Origin: Streptomyces sp. H39-S7
Lineage (GTDB): Bacteria > Actinomycetota > Actinomycetes > Streptomycetales > Streptomycetaceae
Length of the DNA stretch: 50,660 nucleotides
Direction of reading: 5' to 3'
NCBI RefSeq assembly: GCF_027158205.1
Contig: NZ_JAPVLU010000056.1
Coordinates: 1-50,660, forward strand
Within the stretch, counting starts at the first letter, position 1. Each line of letters opens with the position of its first letter. Positions 40,358 to 49,978 of the stretch are shown one piece after another. The translations under genes and the position numbers were made by a program. Under the pieces are notes generated by a model. That model had not been told where the DNA came from. It searched no databases and saw nothing but the letters and a program-made list of their open reading frames with translations.

Positions 40358-40798
40358 TCACGCGTCGGCGCGCTGCACCTTGATGGTGCGCGCCCCGGTC
40401 TTCGGCTCTGCGACCGGGACGTTCACGGTAAGGACGCCGTCCTTGTAGTCGGCCGTGGTCTCGTCCGCGCGGGCGCTCGCGGGCAACCGGACGGAGCGGG
40501 CGAACGCGCCGTAACGGAACTCCGAGTGGTGCTTGCCCTCGGTCTTTTCCGCGCGCTCGGCGCGAATCGTCAGCACATCACCGTCGATGCTGATCTCAAC
40601 GTCCTGGTCCGGGTCGATTCCGGGCAACTCGGCCTTCACGACGTACGTGCTATCGGCCAGCTGCTGCTCGATGCGGATGCCGTGCAGTCCGGGCACGTTC
40701 CGCATGCCCGGCACGGCGGGAATACCGGCCTCGATCCAGTCGAACAGTTCCGGCAGCAGCGGCGGCCATCCCTGGCGCCGTTCCAGCTTCCCACTCAT
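40358..40798 (-). CDS. Hsp20 / alpha-crystallin small heat shock protein
   Basis: 146 residues with the alpha-crystallin domain from STYVVKAELPGIDPDQDVEISIDGDVLTIRAER to ADYKDGVLTVNVPVAEPKTGARTIKV (outlines). It is an ATP-independent holdase that keeps unfolding proteins soluble. It resembles Acr/HspX, a top DosR-induced protein of M. tuberculosis. ATG 40798 has GAGGAGG upstream. A perfect palindromic box is 79 bp upstream. Confidence 0.93.
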   Translation of the reverse strand: MSGKLERRQGWPPLLPELFDWIEAGIPAVPGMRNVPGLHGIRIEQQLADSTYVVKAELPGIDPDQDVEISIDGDVLTIRAERAEKTEGKHHSEFRYGAFARSVRLPASARADETTADYKDGVLTVNVPVAEPKTGARTIKVQRADA

Positions 40799-40876
40799 CG
40801 TTTCCTCCTCGCCTTGGACGTTCACGGACTGTGCGGGTGCGATTCCAGGATCCTGTTCCCGGCTGTACCGCATCAG

Positions 40877-40890
40877 GGGCCGTACGGCCC
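40877..40890. promoter_or_regulatory. DevR/OsdR-like box upstream of hsp20
   Basis: GGGCCGTACGGCCC is fully palindromic over 14 bp. A second site, CGGCCGTACGGGCC, lies at 40900-40913. Confidence 0.65.
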
Positions 40891-41011
40891 ACACATGACC
40901 GGCCGTACGGGCCCCGAATGACCCTTCCGGCCCCGGGCGGAGGGCGCGCAGTGAGGGGAAGCTGAGGGGCGGAAGATCCTGTTGATAATCAGCTGTGAGG
41001 AGATGACCGCC

Positions 41012-41221
41012 GTGTATACGACCCTGACCGCGGACTTCTGGAGGCTTTTCGTGTGCCTGCTGTGCGCCGGAATGCTGCTGGTGCTGGTCGCGACCTTGGC
41101 CGCCGAGGCACTGGTGGATCGGCTGTCCGCTCGGCGCACGCGTCGGTCGCAGATCCGTCGGATCCCTGATGTGGTCTTGGCCCGGCCCCGGCCCCGGCAG
41201 CCGCACCACGCGCACCATTGA
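41012..41221 (+). CDS. Small single-pass membrane protein
   Basis: 69 residues: one helix (LFVCLLCAGMLLVLVATLAAEAL) followed by an Arg/His-rich cytoplasmic tail (SARRTRRSQIRRIPDVVLARPRPRQPHHAHH in outline). GTG 41012 is chosen because GAGGAG lies 9 nt upstream; ATG 41003 is too close to that RBS. No family is recognised. It is divergent from hsp20 with the boxes at 40877-40913 between, so it could share their control. Confidence 0.6.
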   Translation: MYTTLTADFWRLFVCLLCAGMLLVLVATLAAEALVDRLSARRTRRSQIRRIPDVVLARPRPRQPHHAHH

Positions 41222-41275
41222 GCACAGGTGCCGCGCAGAAGGACCGAACTGCTGATCGGTCGTCATTTGGGGCTG

Positions 41276-42460
41276 TCAGGTCACTGGCCAGCCGGCCAGT
41301 GCCAAGGCCACCCCCAGCACCCCTGCCCCCAGCAGGGCAGTGACTACACTCCGGCGCCCGGTCAGCAACCAGATGGCTGCGGCGGCGAGTACGCCGAACT
41401 GCCACACGTGTTGCATCGCGAGAGCCAGCGGGATCGCGGACCCGGCGATCGCACCGATCACCGCGGGACCGGCTCCGGTCAAGAACGCCTGTACCCGCAG
41501 GTTGACTCGCAGTCGGTCGAACCGGGGTGCGCCGAGGATCACGAACACAAACGACGGGGCGAACGCCACTGCGGCGGCCAGCAGACCACCTCCTACCCCG
41601 GCAGCGGCAAAGCCGACCACTGCGACGGTCTGCACCACCGGCCCTGGGGTGATCTGCCCCAGCGCCACCGCGTTCAGGAACTGCCCGTCGCTCATCCAGT
41701 GGTAGCGATCGACCGCGTCGGCCTGCATCAGCGGGATGATCACGAAGCCGCCACCGTAGGACAGCGCGCCGACCTTCAGGCTCACCCAAGCCAGCGCGAG
41801 CAGACCACCGCTCGCCACCGGAGCGACAGCCAGCAGCGGCCACGACCGCATCCGCCGGACCACAGCCGGCCCGGAGCCAGAGCGCACCGCGACCTCCACC
41901 AGACCGGCAGCGACCAGCACCAGGACCAACCACGGTCCGGTCAGCGCCGCCGTGGTTCCGCCCGCCATGCCGTAGCCGATCCATCGGGTCCGCGCCGACC
42001 GCGCCGGACCGGCACGCTTCCAGCTCGCCGGGACCAGCGACCATGCCGCCTGCACAGCCACTGCTGCCACCGCCGACCCCGCGCCCGCCGCCGCTCCCCG
42101 CACCCACAAGGGCGGATCCCCAGCCAGGAACAGCGCGGCCAGCGCCAGGATCAGCACTAGCCCCGGCACGATGAAGCACACCCCGCCAACCAACGCGCCG
42201 ACAAGGCCCCGCAGCCGCCATGCGGAGAAGATCGCCAGCTGCGTGGACGCCGGCCCCGGCAGTAGATTGGTCGCCGCGATCCCGTCCTCGAAATCCTCGG
42301 CCGCGATCCATTTCCGGCTCTCGACACACAACTGCCGCAGCAGCGCGATATGCGTCGGTGGACCGCCGAACCCGATGCAACCGATCCGGCCCCACTCCCG
42401 GGCGATCGTTGCCAGACCTACTCGGGCTCCGTCTGCCCGGCCCTCGTGTGCAACCGTCAC
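41276..42460 (-). CDS. chrA: Chromate transporter ChrA family, two-domain
   Basis: 394 residues with about 10-12 hydrophobic helices and the duplicated CHR domain: GCIGFGGPPTHIALLRQLCVE in the first half, SLKVGALSYGGGFVIIPLMQ in the second, plus ATNLLPGPASTQLAIFSAWRL. Family members export chromate or related anions; the natural substrate may differ. GTG 42460 is preceded by GGAAAGGG. It follows the P-type ATPase gene on the same strand after 213 bp containing a strong hairpin. Confidence 0.9.
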   Translation of the reverse strand: MTVAHEGRADGARVGLATIAREWGRIGCIGFGGPPTHIALLRQLCVESRKWIAAEDFEDGIAATNLLPGPASTQLAIFSAWRLRGLVGALVGGVCFIVPGLVLILALAALFLAGDPPLWVRGAAAGAGSAVAAVAVQAAWSLVPASWKRAGPARSARTRWIGYGMAGGTTAALTGPWLVLVLVAAGLVEVAVRSGSGPAVVRRMRSWPLLAVAPVASGGLLALAWVSLKVGALSYGGGFVIIPLMQADAVDRYHWMSDGQFLNAVALGQITPGPVVQTVAVVGFAAAGVGGGLLAAAVAFAPSFVFVILGAPRFDRLRVNLRVQAFLTGAGPAVIGAIAGSAIPLALAMQHVWQFGVLAAAAIWLLTGRRSVVTALLGAGVLGVALALAGWPVT

Positions 42461-42673
42461 GCTGCCCTTTCCACGTCACCGAACCACCAGCGGCGCGACT
42501 CTACTGGCCGTGAGTGAACGGACGCCCATGGGGCTCGATCAGCGGTGACCGTCCTTCCCGGCGGCGCCGCGCTCCGAACCGCGGTCCCAACGTCGATCCC
42601 GGTCGTCCACCAGGAGGTCTGTCAGTTCGCCGGAGTTCCCCATTGCCCCATCCATGTGCTCTCCGCTCCGCCG

Positions 42674-45259
42674 TCACCGCCGCCCGCGTCGAGAACCGAT
42701 CCGTGCGGACCGGTTCTCGACGCGGGCGGCGCAGAAGCCGGCCAGACCGGCGACCACGGCGGCCGTGAGACCGGACCAGGCCGGCGGTGAGGTCTGCAGC
42801 ACGGTCTGCAGGAACGGCAGGTACAGCGCCGCAGCACCCAGGGCGACCGAGGCCAGAACAGCCGCGGGCAGGAAGGGGTTCTCCCGGGTGAACAGCCGCT
42901 CGCGCAGACCGAGTACGACGCCGAGCTGGGCGATCAGCAGAGCGAGAAACAGGGTGGTCTGCCACGGCTGTCCGGAGTGCCGGGCCCATTCGGCCGCCGC
43001 GAGGCTCGCAACGGTGACCAGTGCTGCCAGACGAAGCACCCGCTGCCACAGCCCGTCCCCGAGCACATGCTGGTGGGGCGGGCGAGGCGGCCGCAGCATG
43101 GCGTTCTCGGAGACCGGTTCGGCGCCCATGGCGACTCCGGTCAGGCCGTGGGTGAGCAGGTTGATCCAGAGGATCTGGCCTGCCAGCAGGGGTAGGGCGA
43201 GCCCGAGCAGTGGGCCGAGCAGCATGACGAGGATCTCGGCTGCGCCGCCGGCCAGGGCGTAGAGGAGGAAGCGTCGGATGTTGTCGTAGACCCGGCGGCC
43301 CTCCTCCACCGCCGAGACCACGGTGGCCAGTTCGTCGTCGGCCAGTACCAGGTCGGCGGCCTGCCGGGCGACCTCGGTGCCCCGGCGGCCCATCGCCACA
43401 CCGATGTCGGCCTGCCGCAGCGCCGGGCTGTCGTTGACACCGTCGCCGGTCATCGCGGTGACCGCGCCCTGGGCCCGCCATGCCTGCACGATGTCCAGCT
43501 TCTGCTGCGGGGTGGTGCGGGCGAACACCCGTACCCGGGTGAGATCAGGTATCTGCCCGTCGGTCATTTCGCGGCCGCTGATCACCGCACCGTCGCCTTC
43601 CGCGCCGAGGATGCCCACCCGGGTGGCAATGGCGCGTGCGGTTGCCGGATGGTCACCGGTGATCAGCACCGGGGTGATGCCCGCGCGGCGACAGGCCGCG
43701 ATGGTGGCCGCAGCGGCTTCCTTGGGCGGGTCGCTGAGCGCTGTCAGGCCGAGCAGCCGCAGTCCGGACTCCGCATCCTCGTACCCGGTAGGCAGGCCGC
43801 CATGCACGGCCGATGCCACGGCCAGCACCCGGAAGCCCTCGGCGGACAGCCGGTCGGCCTCCCGGCGGGCAAGATCCAGAACCTCGGGGCTCTCCTCCAG
43901 GAGCGTGCCGTCCAGCACCGCCTCCGGTGCGCCCTTGAGACAGACCTCGATCTGCCCGGTGGGCAAGCGGTGCCAGGTGGACATGCGCTTGCGCAGACTG
44001 TCGAAGGGAGCCTCGCCGATACGGGGACGGGTGCTCAGCAGTTCCTCACGGTCACATCCCGCCTTCGCAGCGGCAGCGAGCAGAGCCGCCTCAGTGGGGT
44101 CACCGAGCGCGTTCCACCGGTCCTCACCGTCTCCGGGCGGGCGCAGTGACGCGTCGTTGCACAGCGTTGTTGCGGTAAGCAGCGTCCGTGCGGCACGACT
44201 GACGTCCGGATCCGCGAGGAACCGGCCGACGGGCTCATACCCCCTGCCGGTGAAGGTGGCTGTGCCCTCAGTGGTCCAGACTCGCTCCACGACCATCTGG
44301 CCCTCGGTGAGGGTGCCGGTCTTGTCGGTTGCCAGCACAGTGACCGAGCCGAGGGTCTCCACAGCGGGCAGTCTGCGGACGATCGCGTTACGGGCCGCCA
44401 TTCGCCGTGCGCCGATTGCCAGGCCAAGGGTGACGACAGCGGGCAGGGACTCCGGGACGGCTGCTACCACCAGGCTGATCGCTGTCACGGCCATGATCTC
44501 CGGAGACTGGCCACGCATCAGTCCGAGAGCGAAGACGACCAGGCACAGAGCGACCGTGACCAGAGCCAGCACCCGCCCGAGGCCGGCCAACCGGCGCTGC
44601 ATCGGCGTGAGTTCCGACCGCGGGTGCAGCAAGGCGGCGATCCGGCCGAGCGCGCTGTGGGCCCCGGTGGCGGTAACGGTGGCGACCGCCCGGCCGCGTA
44701 GGACGACGGTCCCCGCCTGCAGCTGTCCGGCGTCCCGGTCGGCGGCGTCCGGGTCCTTGTCCACCGGCACAGACTCGCCGGTCAGTGCGGACTCGTCGAC
44801 GAGCAGGGCAGAGGCCTGAACCAGAGCCGCGTCCGCAGGGACGATGTCGCCCTCACCTAGCACCAGGATGTCGTCCGGCACCACGGCCGCCGAGGGCACC
44901 TCTCGTTCGGTGCCGCCACGCAGCACCCGCGCGGTCGGTGCGGTCATCGCGGTCAGCGCCGCGACCGCGTTGTCGGCCCGTATCTCCTGGATCACCCCGA
45001 CGGTGGTGTTGACCAGGACCACCAGGGCTATCACGACCGCATCCGGATGGTCTCCCGTTGCCACGGTGAGCACCACCGCCGCCAGCAGGACCAGGATCAA
45101 CGGGTCGCGCAGCTGCGCGACGATCCGCGACCGCAGCGGAATTCGGCGCTGCCGGGCCATTTCGTTCGGACCGTGGTCCGCCAGCCGCTTGGCGGCCTCT
45201 TCCTCGGTCAGGCCGGCCGGCCTTACCGGACCGGAGACCGTGGTGGACATATGGGTCAT
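42674..45259 (-). CDS. P-type cation-transporting ATPase, CtpF/P2-like
   Basis: 861 residues. A cation-ATPase N-terminal domain (EEEAAKRLADHGPNEM) is followed by the actuator motif TGES, the M4 motif VPESLPAVVTLGLAIG, phosphorylation motif DKTGTLT (D312), KGAPE, TGDHPATA and MTGDGVNDSPAL. The PESLP in M4 and the C-terminal helices place it with Ca/Na/Mg-type P2 pumps, and it resembles CtpF (Rv1997) of the M. tuberculosis DosR regulon; the ion is not certain. ATG 45259 has GGAGG upstream. It follows the DUF4389 gene by 198 bp and may share its promoter. Confidence 0.93.
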   Translation of the reverse strand: MTHMSTTVSGPVRPAGLTEEEAAKRLADHGPNEMARQRRIPLRSRIVAQLRDPLILVLLAAVVLTVATGDHPDAVVIALVVLVNTTVGVIQEIRADNAVAALTAMTAPTARVLRGGTEREVPSAAVVPDDILVLGEGDIVPADAALVQASALLVDESALTGESVPVDKDPDAADRDAGQLQAGTVVLRGRAVATVTATGAHSALGRIAALLHPRSELTPMQRRLAGLGRVLALVTVALCLVVFALGLMRGQSPEIMAVTAISLVVAAVPESLPAVVTLGLAIGARRMAARNAIVRRLPAVETLGSVTVLATDKTGTLTEGQMVVERVWTTEGTATFTGRGYEPVGRFLADPDVSRAARTLLTATTLCNDASLRPPGDGEDRWNALGDPTEAALLAAAAKAGCDREELLSTRPRIGEAPFDSLRKRMSTWHRLPTGQIEVCLKGAPEAVLDGTLLEESPEVLDLARREADRLSAEGFRVLAVASAVHGGLPTGYEDAESGLRLLGLTALSDPPKEAAAATIAACRRAGITPVLITGDHPATARAIATRVGILGAEGDGAVISGREMTDGQIPDLTRVRVFARTTPQQKLDIVQAWRAQGAVTAMTGDGVNDSPALRQADIGVAMGRRGTEVARQAADLVLADDELATVVSAVEEGRRVYDNIRRFLLYALAGGAAEILVMLLGPLLGLALPLLAGQILWINLLTHGLTGVAMGAEPVSENAMLRPPRPPHQHVLGDGLWQRVLRLAALVTVASLAAAEWARHSGQPWQTTLFLALLIAQLGVVLGLRERLFTRENPFLPAAVLASVALGAAALYLPFLQTVLQTSPPAWSGLTAAVVAGLAGFCAARVENRSARIGSRRGRR
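42678..42731. terminator. Strong hairpin at the 3' end of the P-type ATPase gene
   Basis: The arms 42678-42698 and 42711-42731 are a perfect 21-bp inverted repeat around a 12-nt loop. It lies inside the last codons of the ATPase frame (which stops at 42674), so the terminator and the C-terminus (ENRSARIGSRRGRR) share sequence. Confidence 0.75.
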
Positions 45260-45457
45260 GCTCGCCTCCGGGGCGACTATGGCCGGTACGGCCGGGTGGC
45301 GGGGGTCAGGGGTCGGTACGGGCGCTGGGCCGCGATTGGGCTGCGGCGAAGGCGACGGGAGCATCGAGCAGCGCCCCGACGGTCAGCCAGGGGTGGAACC
45401 AGTCGCCTTCAGATCAGCACGCGTGCACGTTCAGGAGCGCTGTGGCCAGAGCGGCGA

Positions 45458-46117
45458 TCACGGCTGGGCATCCGGCTCACGGCCGCCCATGTCCAGCCGG
45501 AACGGCGGGTAGACGTCCGTCATCAGAGCCGTGTAGGCGGCTACCCGCAGAACCCAGCGGTTGAGGCCCATGACCAGGTCGAAGAGGTCCTTCGGGTACT
45601 TCTCGGTGAACGCCAGGAAAAAGCCTGCGAAGATCGCGAGGACGCCGATGAGCCCGCCGGACCACCAGCCGAAATGGTCGCCGCCGAGGAAGAAGCCGAT
45701 GATGATGTAGTGCGGGATGGCCAGCAGCCACCACTTCACCAGCACCTGCCCACGTGACAGCCGCTCCGGGTAGGCGATGTCCAGCCGGGCCGGGTAGTCG
45801 GGCTCCTCGCCCAGGCTGAAGGGCGGGTAGCGGTCGGTGGCGAGCGCACCGTAGGAGTAGTAAGCGACCCGCCAACTCCAGCGCAGCACACCCACGTTGA
45901 AGTCGAACAGCGTTCGCGGATAGCGCTCGGTGAACAGGATGGCGAAGAAGGCGATCACGCTGACGACGATGAAGGCGATCCACAGGAAGAACAGCACGAT
46001 CCAGTGCGGGATGACCAGCACCCACTTCACCAGCCACAGCCAGCGCGACAGCGGCGCGTCCAGCACCGCATCCACCCGCACCGGATAGTCCGGCATCGTC
46101 GTAGTCGTGGATGTCAT
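45458..46117 (-). CDS. DUF4389 membrane protein
   Basis: 219 residues with two copies of a DUF4389 unit: PVRVDAVLDAPLSRWLWLVKWVLVIPHWIVLFFL and PARLDIAYPERLSRGQVLVKWWLLAIPHYIIIGFFLG (outlines), each followed by helices and by FTERYPRTLFDFNVGVLRW or FTEKYPKDLFDLVMGLNRW. It has about four membrane helices; the function is unknown. ATG 46117 has AAGGAG upstream. Two DevR-like boxes lie 111-146 bp upstream. Confidence 0.9.
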   Translation of the reverse strand: MTSTTTTMPDYPVRVDAVLDAPLSRWLWLVKWVLVIPHWIVLFFLWIAFIVVSVIAFFAILFTERYPRTLFDFNVGVLRWSWRVAYYSYGALATDRYPPFSLGEEPDYPARLDIAYPERLSRGQVLVKWWLLAIPHYIIIGFFLGGDHFGWWSGGLIGVLAIFAGFFLAFTEKYPKDLFDLVMGLNRWVLRVAAYTALMTDVYPPFRLDMGGREPDAQP

Positions 46118-46227
46118 GGCGATCAGCTCCTTGGTACGGCGATGGCCGAACTCGGCTCTCGAAGTGAGTCGAACGGTCACCACCGACATATACAGCCAGC
46201 GTGCCCGCGCCCAGGGAGCCACCGCGA

Positions 46228-46263
46228 GGGCCGTGCGGCCCGCGCGACAGGGCCCCTCGGCCC
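46228..46263. promoter_or_regulatory. Tandem DevR/OsdR-like boxes upstream of the DUF4389 gene
   Basis: GGGCCGTGCGGCCC (46228-46241) and GGGCCCCTCGGCCC (46250-46263), 22 bp centre to centre, as in the pair at 31008-31041. Confidence 0.6.
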
Positions 46264-46273
46264 CAATGGCCCG

Positions 46274-46640
46274 CTACGTCAGGGTTGCCGCGGTGTCATC
46301 GCCGAAGAAGTCGCTCACGTCCCAGTCCCGCTGGTCGCCGTACCGGCAGCCGCATCAGCCCGAACATCCGGGTCTCCGTGCACGGCAACTGATCACGGGT
46401 GGCGATGCCAGGCACAGGCGGTGTCCGCCAGGGTGCAAGGCCGACTGGACCTTGCGGATCACCTTGTGCCCCTCCTTGTCGGCCAGCGGCCTCCAGGGGC
46501 GGCGCAGAGCGCCCGGCATGTAGACACCGAAGATCCACACCGGACGCCCGGCGAGCAGCTCCCGGTTCCCGTTGACGGCCACGGATCCACGATCAGGTCC
46601 GGCCGCTCCGAGAGCCACCCGGGACCGACACAGCGCGACG
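46274..46640 (-). pseudogene. Probable flavodoxin remnant
   Basis: NRELLAGRPVWIFGVYMPGALRRPW and, in another frame, QRDWDVSDFFGDDTAATLT resemble parts of the flavodoxin-fold proteins in this window (strand before the LFSSGP motif, and the GDFRD...WA closing helix). No continuous frame joins them. The identification is tentative. Confidence 0.35.
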
Positions 46641-46707
46641 GCCGCTGCCTCGACGGCTTCGATGACCGGATTCCCATGATCGTAGTTCCATCATTGGTCC
46701 CGCCCCG

Positions 46708-46920
46708 TCATGACGACCGCGATGGTTGTTCGCCGTAGGCGGGGGACATCGCCTTCTGCGGCTTCGGAAGATCCGCCAGCGCTCTGGTCGGCAGAGCCGC
46801 TGGCAACGACGCAGGGACCCGTGCCGTCCGCGAGAGCGCCCCGGCCGGAGAGCCGCTGGTCACCGCGAGCAATACCAATGCCACGAACACCAGTAGCGCT
46901 TTTTGAGCACTCCTGAACAT
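46708..46920 (-). CDS. Small putative secreted peptide
   Basis: 70 residues: a charged start (MFRSAQK), a hydrophobic core (ALLVFVALVLLAVTSGSPAGA) that fits a signal peptide with cleavage after AGA, then a short Pro/Ala-rich part. GGGGGCGGG precedes ATG 46920. No family is recognised; it could be spurious. Confidence 0.42.
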   Translation of the reverse strand: MFRSAQKALLVFVALVLLAVTSGSPAGALSRTARVPASLPAALPTRALADLPKPQKAMSPAYGEQPSRSS

Positions 46921-47088
46921 CCCGCCCCCTACGCCCGACAAGCAACGTGAGCCAGACCCGCGCCCCCCCAGCACGCGACGCGCCCTTGTCGCGCGGCACT
47001 CTCCGCAGACCGATGGCGCGAGGAGTGCCGCTCAACTACGGGGGCGGGTACCGTGACTGCTCAATGTTGGTGGCACCCAGGGGGGTAC

Positions 47089-47331
47089 ATGTCGGAGAAG
47101 CGCACGCGTGTGTTCAACGAGCACATGGATTTGCCGGACGGCCGCAAGGTGCGCGTGACCGCGTACGACGATGGTTCAGTGCGTTTCGTCCTAGCAGGTG
47201 CCCCGTACGTCATCCAAGAGGCCTTCTTGGGCGGCATGGGCAACGACGGCATCGTGATGCTGTCGCCCGGCGGGCAAGGGAGTGCCGCCATGCGCGGCAA
47301 GGTGCAGGCTCCCGCGGTTGAAGACAGCTGA
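47089..47331 (+). CDS. Small hypothetical protein
   Basis: 80 residues (FNEHMDLPDGRKVRVTAYDDGSVRFVLAGAPYVIQEAFLGG in outline), beta-rich by appearance. ATG 47089 with GGGGGG directly upstream. No recognised domain. It precedes the DUF4760-like gene by 35 bp. Confidence 0.6.
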   Translation: MSEKRTRVFNEHMDLPDGRKVRVTAYDDGSVRFVLAGAPYVIQEAFLGGMGNDGIVMLSPGGQGSAAMRGKVQAPAVEDS

Positions 47332-47366
47332 GCCTGCGGCCCGTCCATGGCCCATGGAGGACCTGA

Positions 47367-47870
47367 GTGAACGTAGTAGCGTTGGCGTTATCCATCACGG
47401 CCGTGGTCGTCTCGGTGCTGGTGTCCCTCCGGCAACTAACGCTGGCCCGCCACTCCAACACGTTGCCGGTCGTCATTGGGCTCTTCAGTGAGCATCGAGA
47501 CGACAACCTCACCGAGGCCCGAGCCTTCGTCTACCGAGAGCTCGATACCTTCGATTTGTCACAGGGGCTCGACGCCCTCCCGCCGGACAAGCAGAAACTC
47601 GTGCGTGACCTGGCTTGGTTCTACGACAACGTCGGCGCCCTGGTCACCCACAACGTGGTCGACGTGGAGCCCGTCTCGGGGTACTTGGGCGGCTCCGTCA
47701 TCCTGATTTGGGAGAAGATGGAGCCGCTGATTCGCGCGGAGCGCGCGAGGCGAAGTCCCTCTCTGCAAGACCCCATCCGTTGGCAGGTCTACTTCGAGAA
47801 TTTGTACCATCTGGTCCGGGAGACATCGCCGTCCGAAGCCAGGTCGCGCGAGAAGCGGTGGCGGCTGTAG
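47367..47870 (+). CDS. DUF4760-like membrane-anchored protein
   Basis: 167 residues: an N-terminal membrane helix (VVALALSITAVVVSVLVSLRQL), then a helical cytoplasmic part (NTLPVVIGLFSEHRDDNLTEARAFVYREL, FYDNVGALVTHNVVD, SVILIWEKMEPLIRAER in outline). This organisation matches DUF4760-type proteins of unknown role. GTG 47367 has GGAGG 6 nt upstream. Confidence 0.68.
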   Translation: MNVVALALSITAVVVSVLVSLRQLTLARHSNTLPVVIGLFSEHRDDNLTEARAFVYRELDTFDLSQGLDALPPDKQKLVRDLAWFYDNVGALVTHNVVDVEPVSGYLGGSVILIWEKMEPLIRAERARRSPSLQDPIRWQVYFENLYHLVRETSPSEARSREKRWRL

Positions 47871-48005
47871 TCATCGCGCCTTCCGCGGACCCGAAGGCTC
47901 CGAGGTGGAGCCACCCCGCCCAGGTCGCGTTCAATGGCCATGACCTCTTCGGTCCGGATGCGGATGGGTGCGCGGGTTACGCCGGTGGCGCGGTACGGTG
48001 CCGCC

Positions 48006-48266
48006 ATGATGGAGCTGCCAGTCAACCCGGCCAATGAAGTCGACAGCAGGGAAGCTCTTGTAGCTCACATCCTCGACCTGCGGGCGGATCTTCTCGACCG
48101 CAGCGACGAGTGGGAGATTCCCACGCTTGAGCAGTACCTGGAAGCGCTGGCGGCCTGGATCGAGTCGTCGCCGAACTGGTACCGGAACTTCGGCCAGGAG
48201 ATGCCGATCGACGACGATTGGACTTTCCTCGCGCGGGCGTTGAGCGCCGCGAAGGTATACGTGTAG
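48006..48266 (+). CDS. DUF7660-like protein, copy 1
   Basis: 86 residues (SREALVAHILDLRADLLDRSDEWEIPTLEQYLEALAAWIESSPNWYRNFGQEMPIDDDWTFLARAL in outline). The family is of unknown function, often found with contact-dependent or toxin-immunity loci. The duplicate at 50436 is more than 85% identical, and the similarity extends upstream into non-coding sequence, so a segment was duplicated. The ATG pair at 48006/48009 has no strong RBS. Confidence 0.72.
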   Translation: MMELPVNPANEVDSREALVAHILDLRADLLDRSDEWEIPTLEQYLEALAAWIESSPNWYRNFGQEMPIDDDWTFLARALSAAKVYV

Positions 48267-48887
<621 letters not shown>

Positions 48888-49354
48888 ATGCGTGAGCATT
48901 CGTCGAACGACGGGGGACCGATGGCCTATCAGCTCAACTTTTTCTGCCGCTCAGGAGAAGCGAAGGGAGACGAGGCACTTGATCGCCTGCTGGACTATCT
49001 GTTGGAGACGGGCGAACCTCTGGTAGGCGAGTGGCAAGGCCCGTACGTCGATCCGGTGGCCGCGCCAAGCTGGGCACCAAGAACAGTGCCAGTGACGGAT
49101 CAGTCGCAGACTTGCTCATGCTTGAAGTACACGTGGGGGTTGCAGCGATAGCGGAAGCGGTGATCGCCACGTCGCCCAACGATGAGCAGGGCATCTGGGG
49201 ATGCGATCTGCTGGCCATGGTCACCCTCAGCGGAAACAACCCTGACTGGCCCCTGGTGAATCGAATATGGGCCGCGGTAGTCAGCCTCTGGAAGGCGGTT
49301 CCCTGGGATGAGTCCTCCGGATTTGAGATCACGGCCAGCGCGTCGCAGTCATGA
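48888..49354 (+). pseudogene. Frameshifted hypothetical gene
   Basis: The first part, AYQLNFFCRSGEAKGDEALDRLLDYLLETGEPLVGEWQGPYVD (outline), and the second, LMLEVHVGVAAIAEAVIATSPNDEQGIWGCDLLAMVTLSG ... FEITASA, look like one alpha/beta protein but are in different frames; the shift is near 49060-49085. Start at ATG 48888 (GGAGA) or ATG 48921 (GGGGGA). No family is recognised. Confidence 0.5.
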
Positions 49355-49408
49355 GCTGGATTGTGGGAGCGGGCATCGCTGTCAGACCTGCGCTATACGG
49401 TCCGCTTC

Positions 49409-49810
49409 ATGACTGAGAGACCAACGACGCACTGGCGCAGGGGTGTGGCCGAGGAGGCTGCGGAGCTGAGCGCTGGCATACTTGATCCCGAGTGTGCTTA
49501 CAGGGTCGAACTTTTCCCTGAGAAGCTCTTGCTGGAGACCGATGCCGTCCTCGACACGTTCGAGGCCGAGTTGCCCACGGTCGCCGGAGGAGACGACGCG
49601 CAGATCTTCGCCGTAGTGGAGCGCGTTGTCCTGGCCCTGAACGCCGTGAACGAGGACCACGACGAAAGCGCCTTCGAGACGGATGAGCGCGAGCGGTTGT
49701 GTGCCTACATCGATGAGGCCCTCACCGAGCACGGGGTCGATGTCAGGGCCCTGACCGCCAGGCGCGGGCTTGGCCGGCATGAACTCACGGACCAGTGGCG
49801 GGACTGGTGA
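49409..49810 (+). CDS. Hypothetical protein
   Basis: 133 residues, acidic and mostly helical (FPEKLLLETDAVLDTFEAELPTVAGGDDAQIFAVVERVVLALNAVNED in outline, ending GRHELTDQWRDW). The pattern resembles small actinobacterial proteins of unknown role. The start ATG 49409 lacks a clear RBS. Confidence 0.6.
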   Translation: MTERPTTHWRRGVAEEAAELSAGILDPECAYRVELFPEKLLLETDAVLDTFEAELPTVAGGDDAQIFAVVERVVLALNAVNEDHDESAFETDERERLCAYIDEALTEHGVDVRALTARRGLGRHELTDQWRDW

Positions 49811-49978
49811 GCGCCTCTGCGGCCGTCTCATTCTCCGTCTCATTCGCCGCCGTGCGGCTCGGTTCGAGGGCGTACGCGTCGCTGCCGCGCCTGACGCCCC
49901 GACCCGGTCTGAACGCCGGTGAACCCGGGCGAGTCAGCCTCTGAGCAGGGAAAACGGACTTGGGAAGCACGTGCGATG

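Noticed and set aside
42514..43262. Plus-strand open frames antisense to the end of the P-type ATPase
   Set aside because: Arg/Pro-rich shadow translations without RBS or family features.
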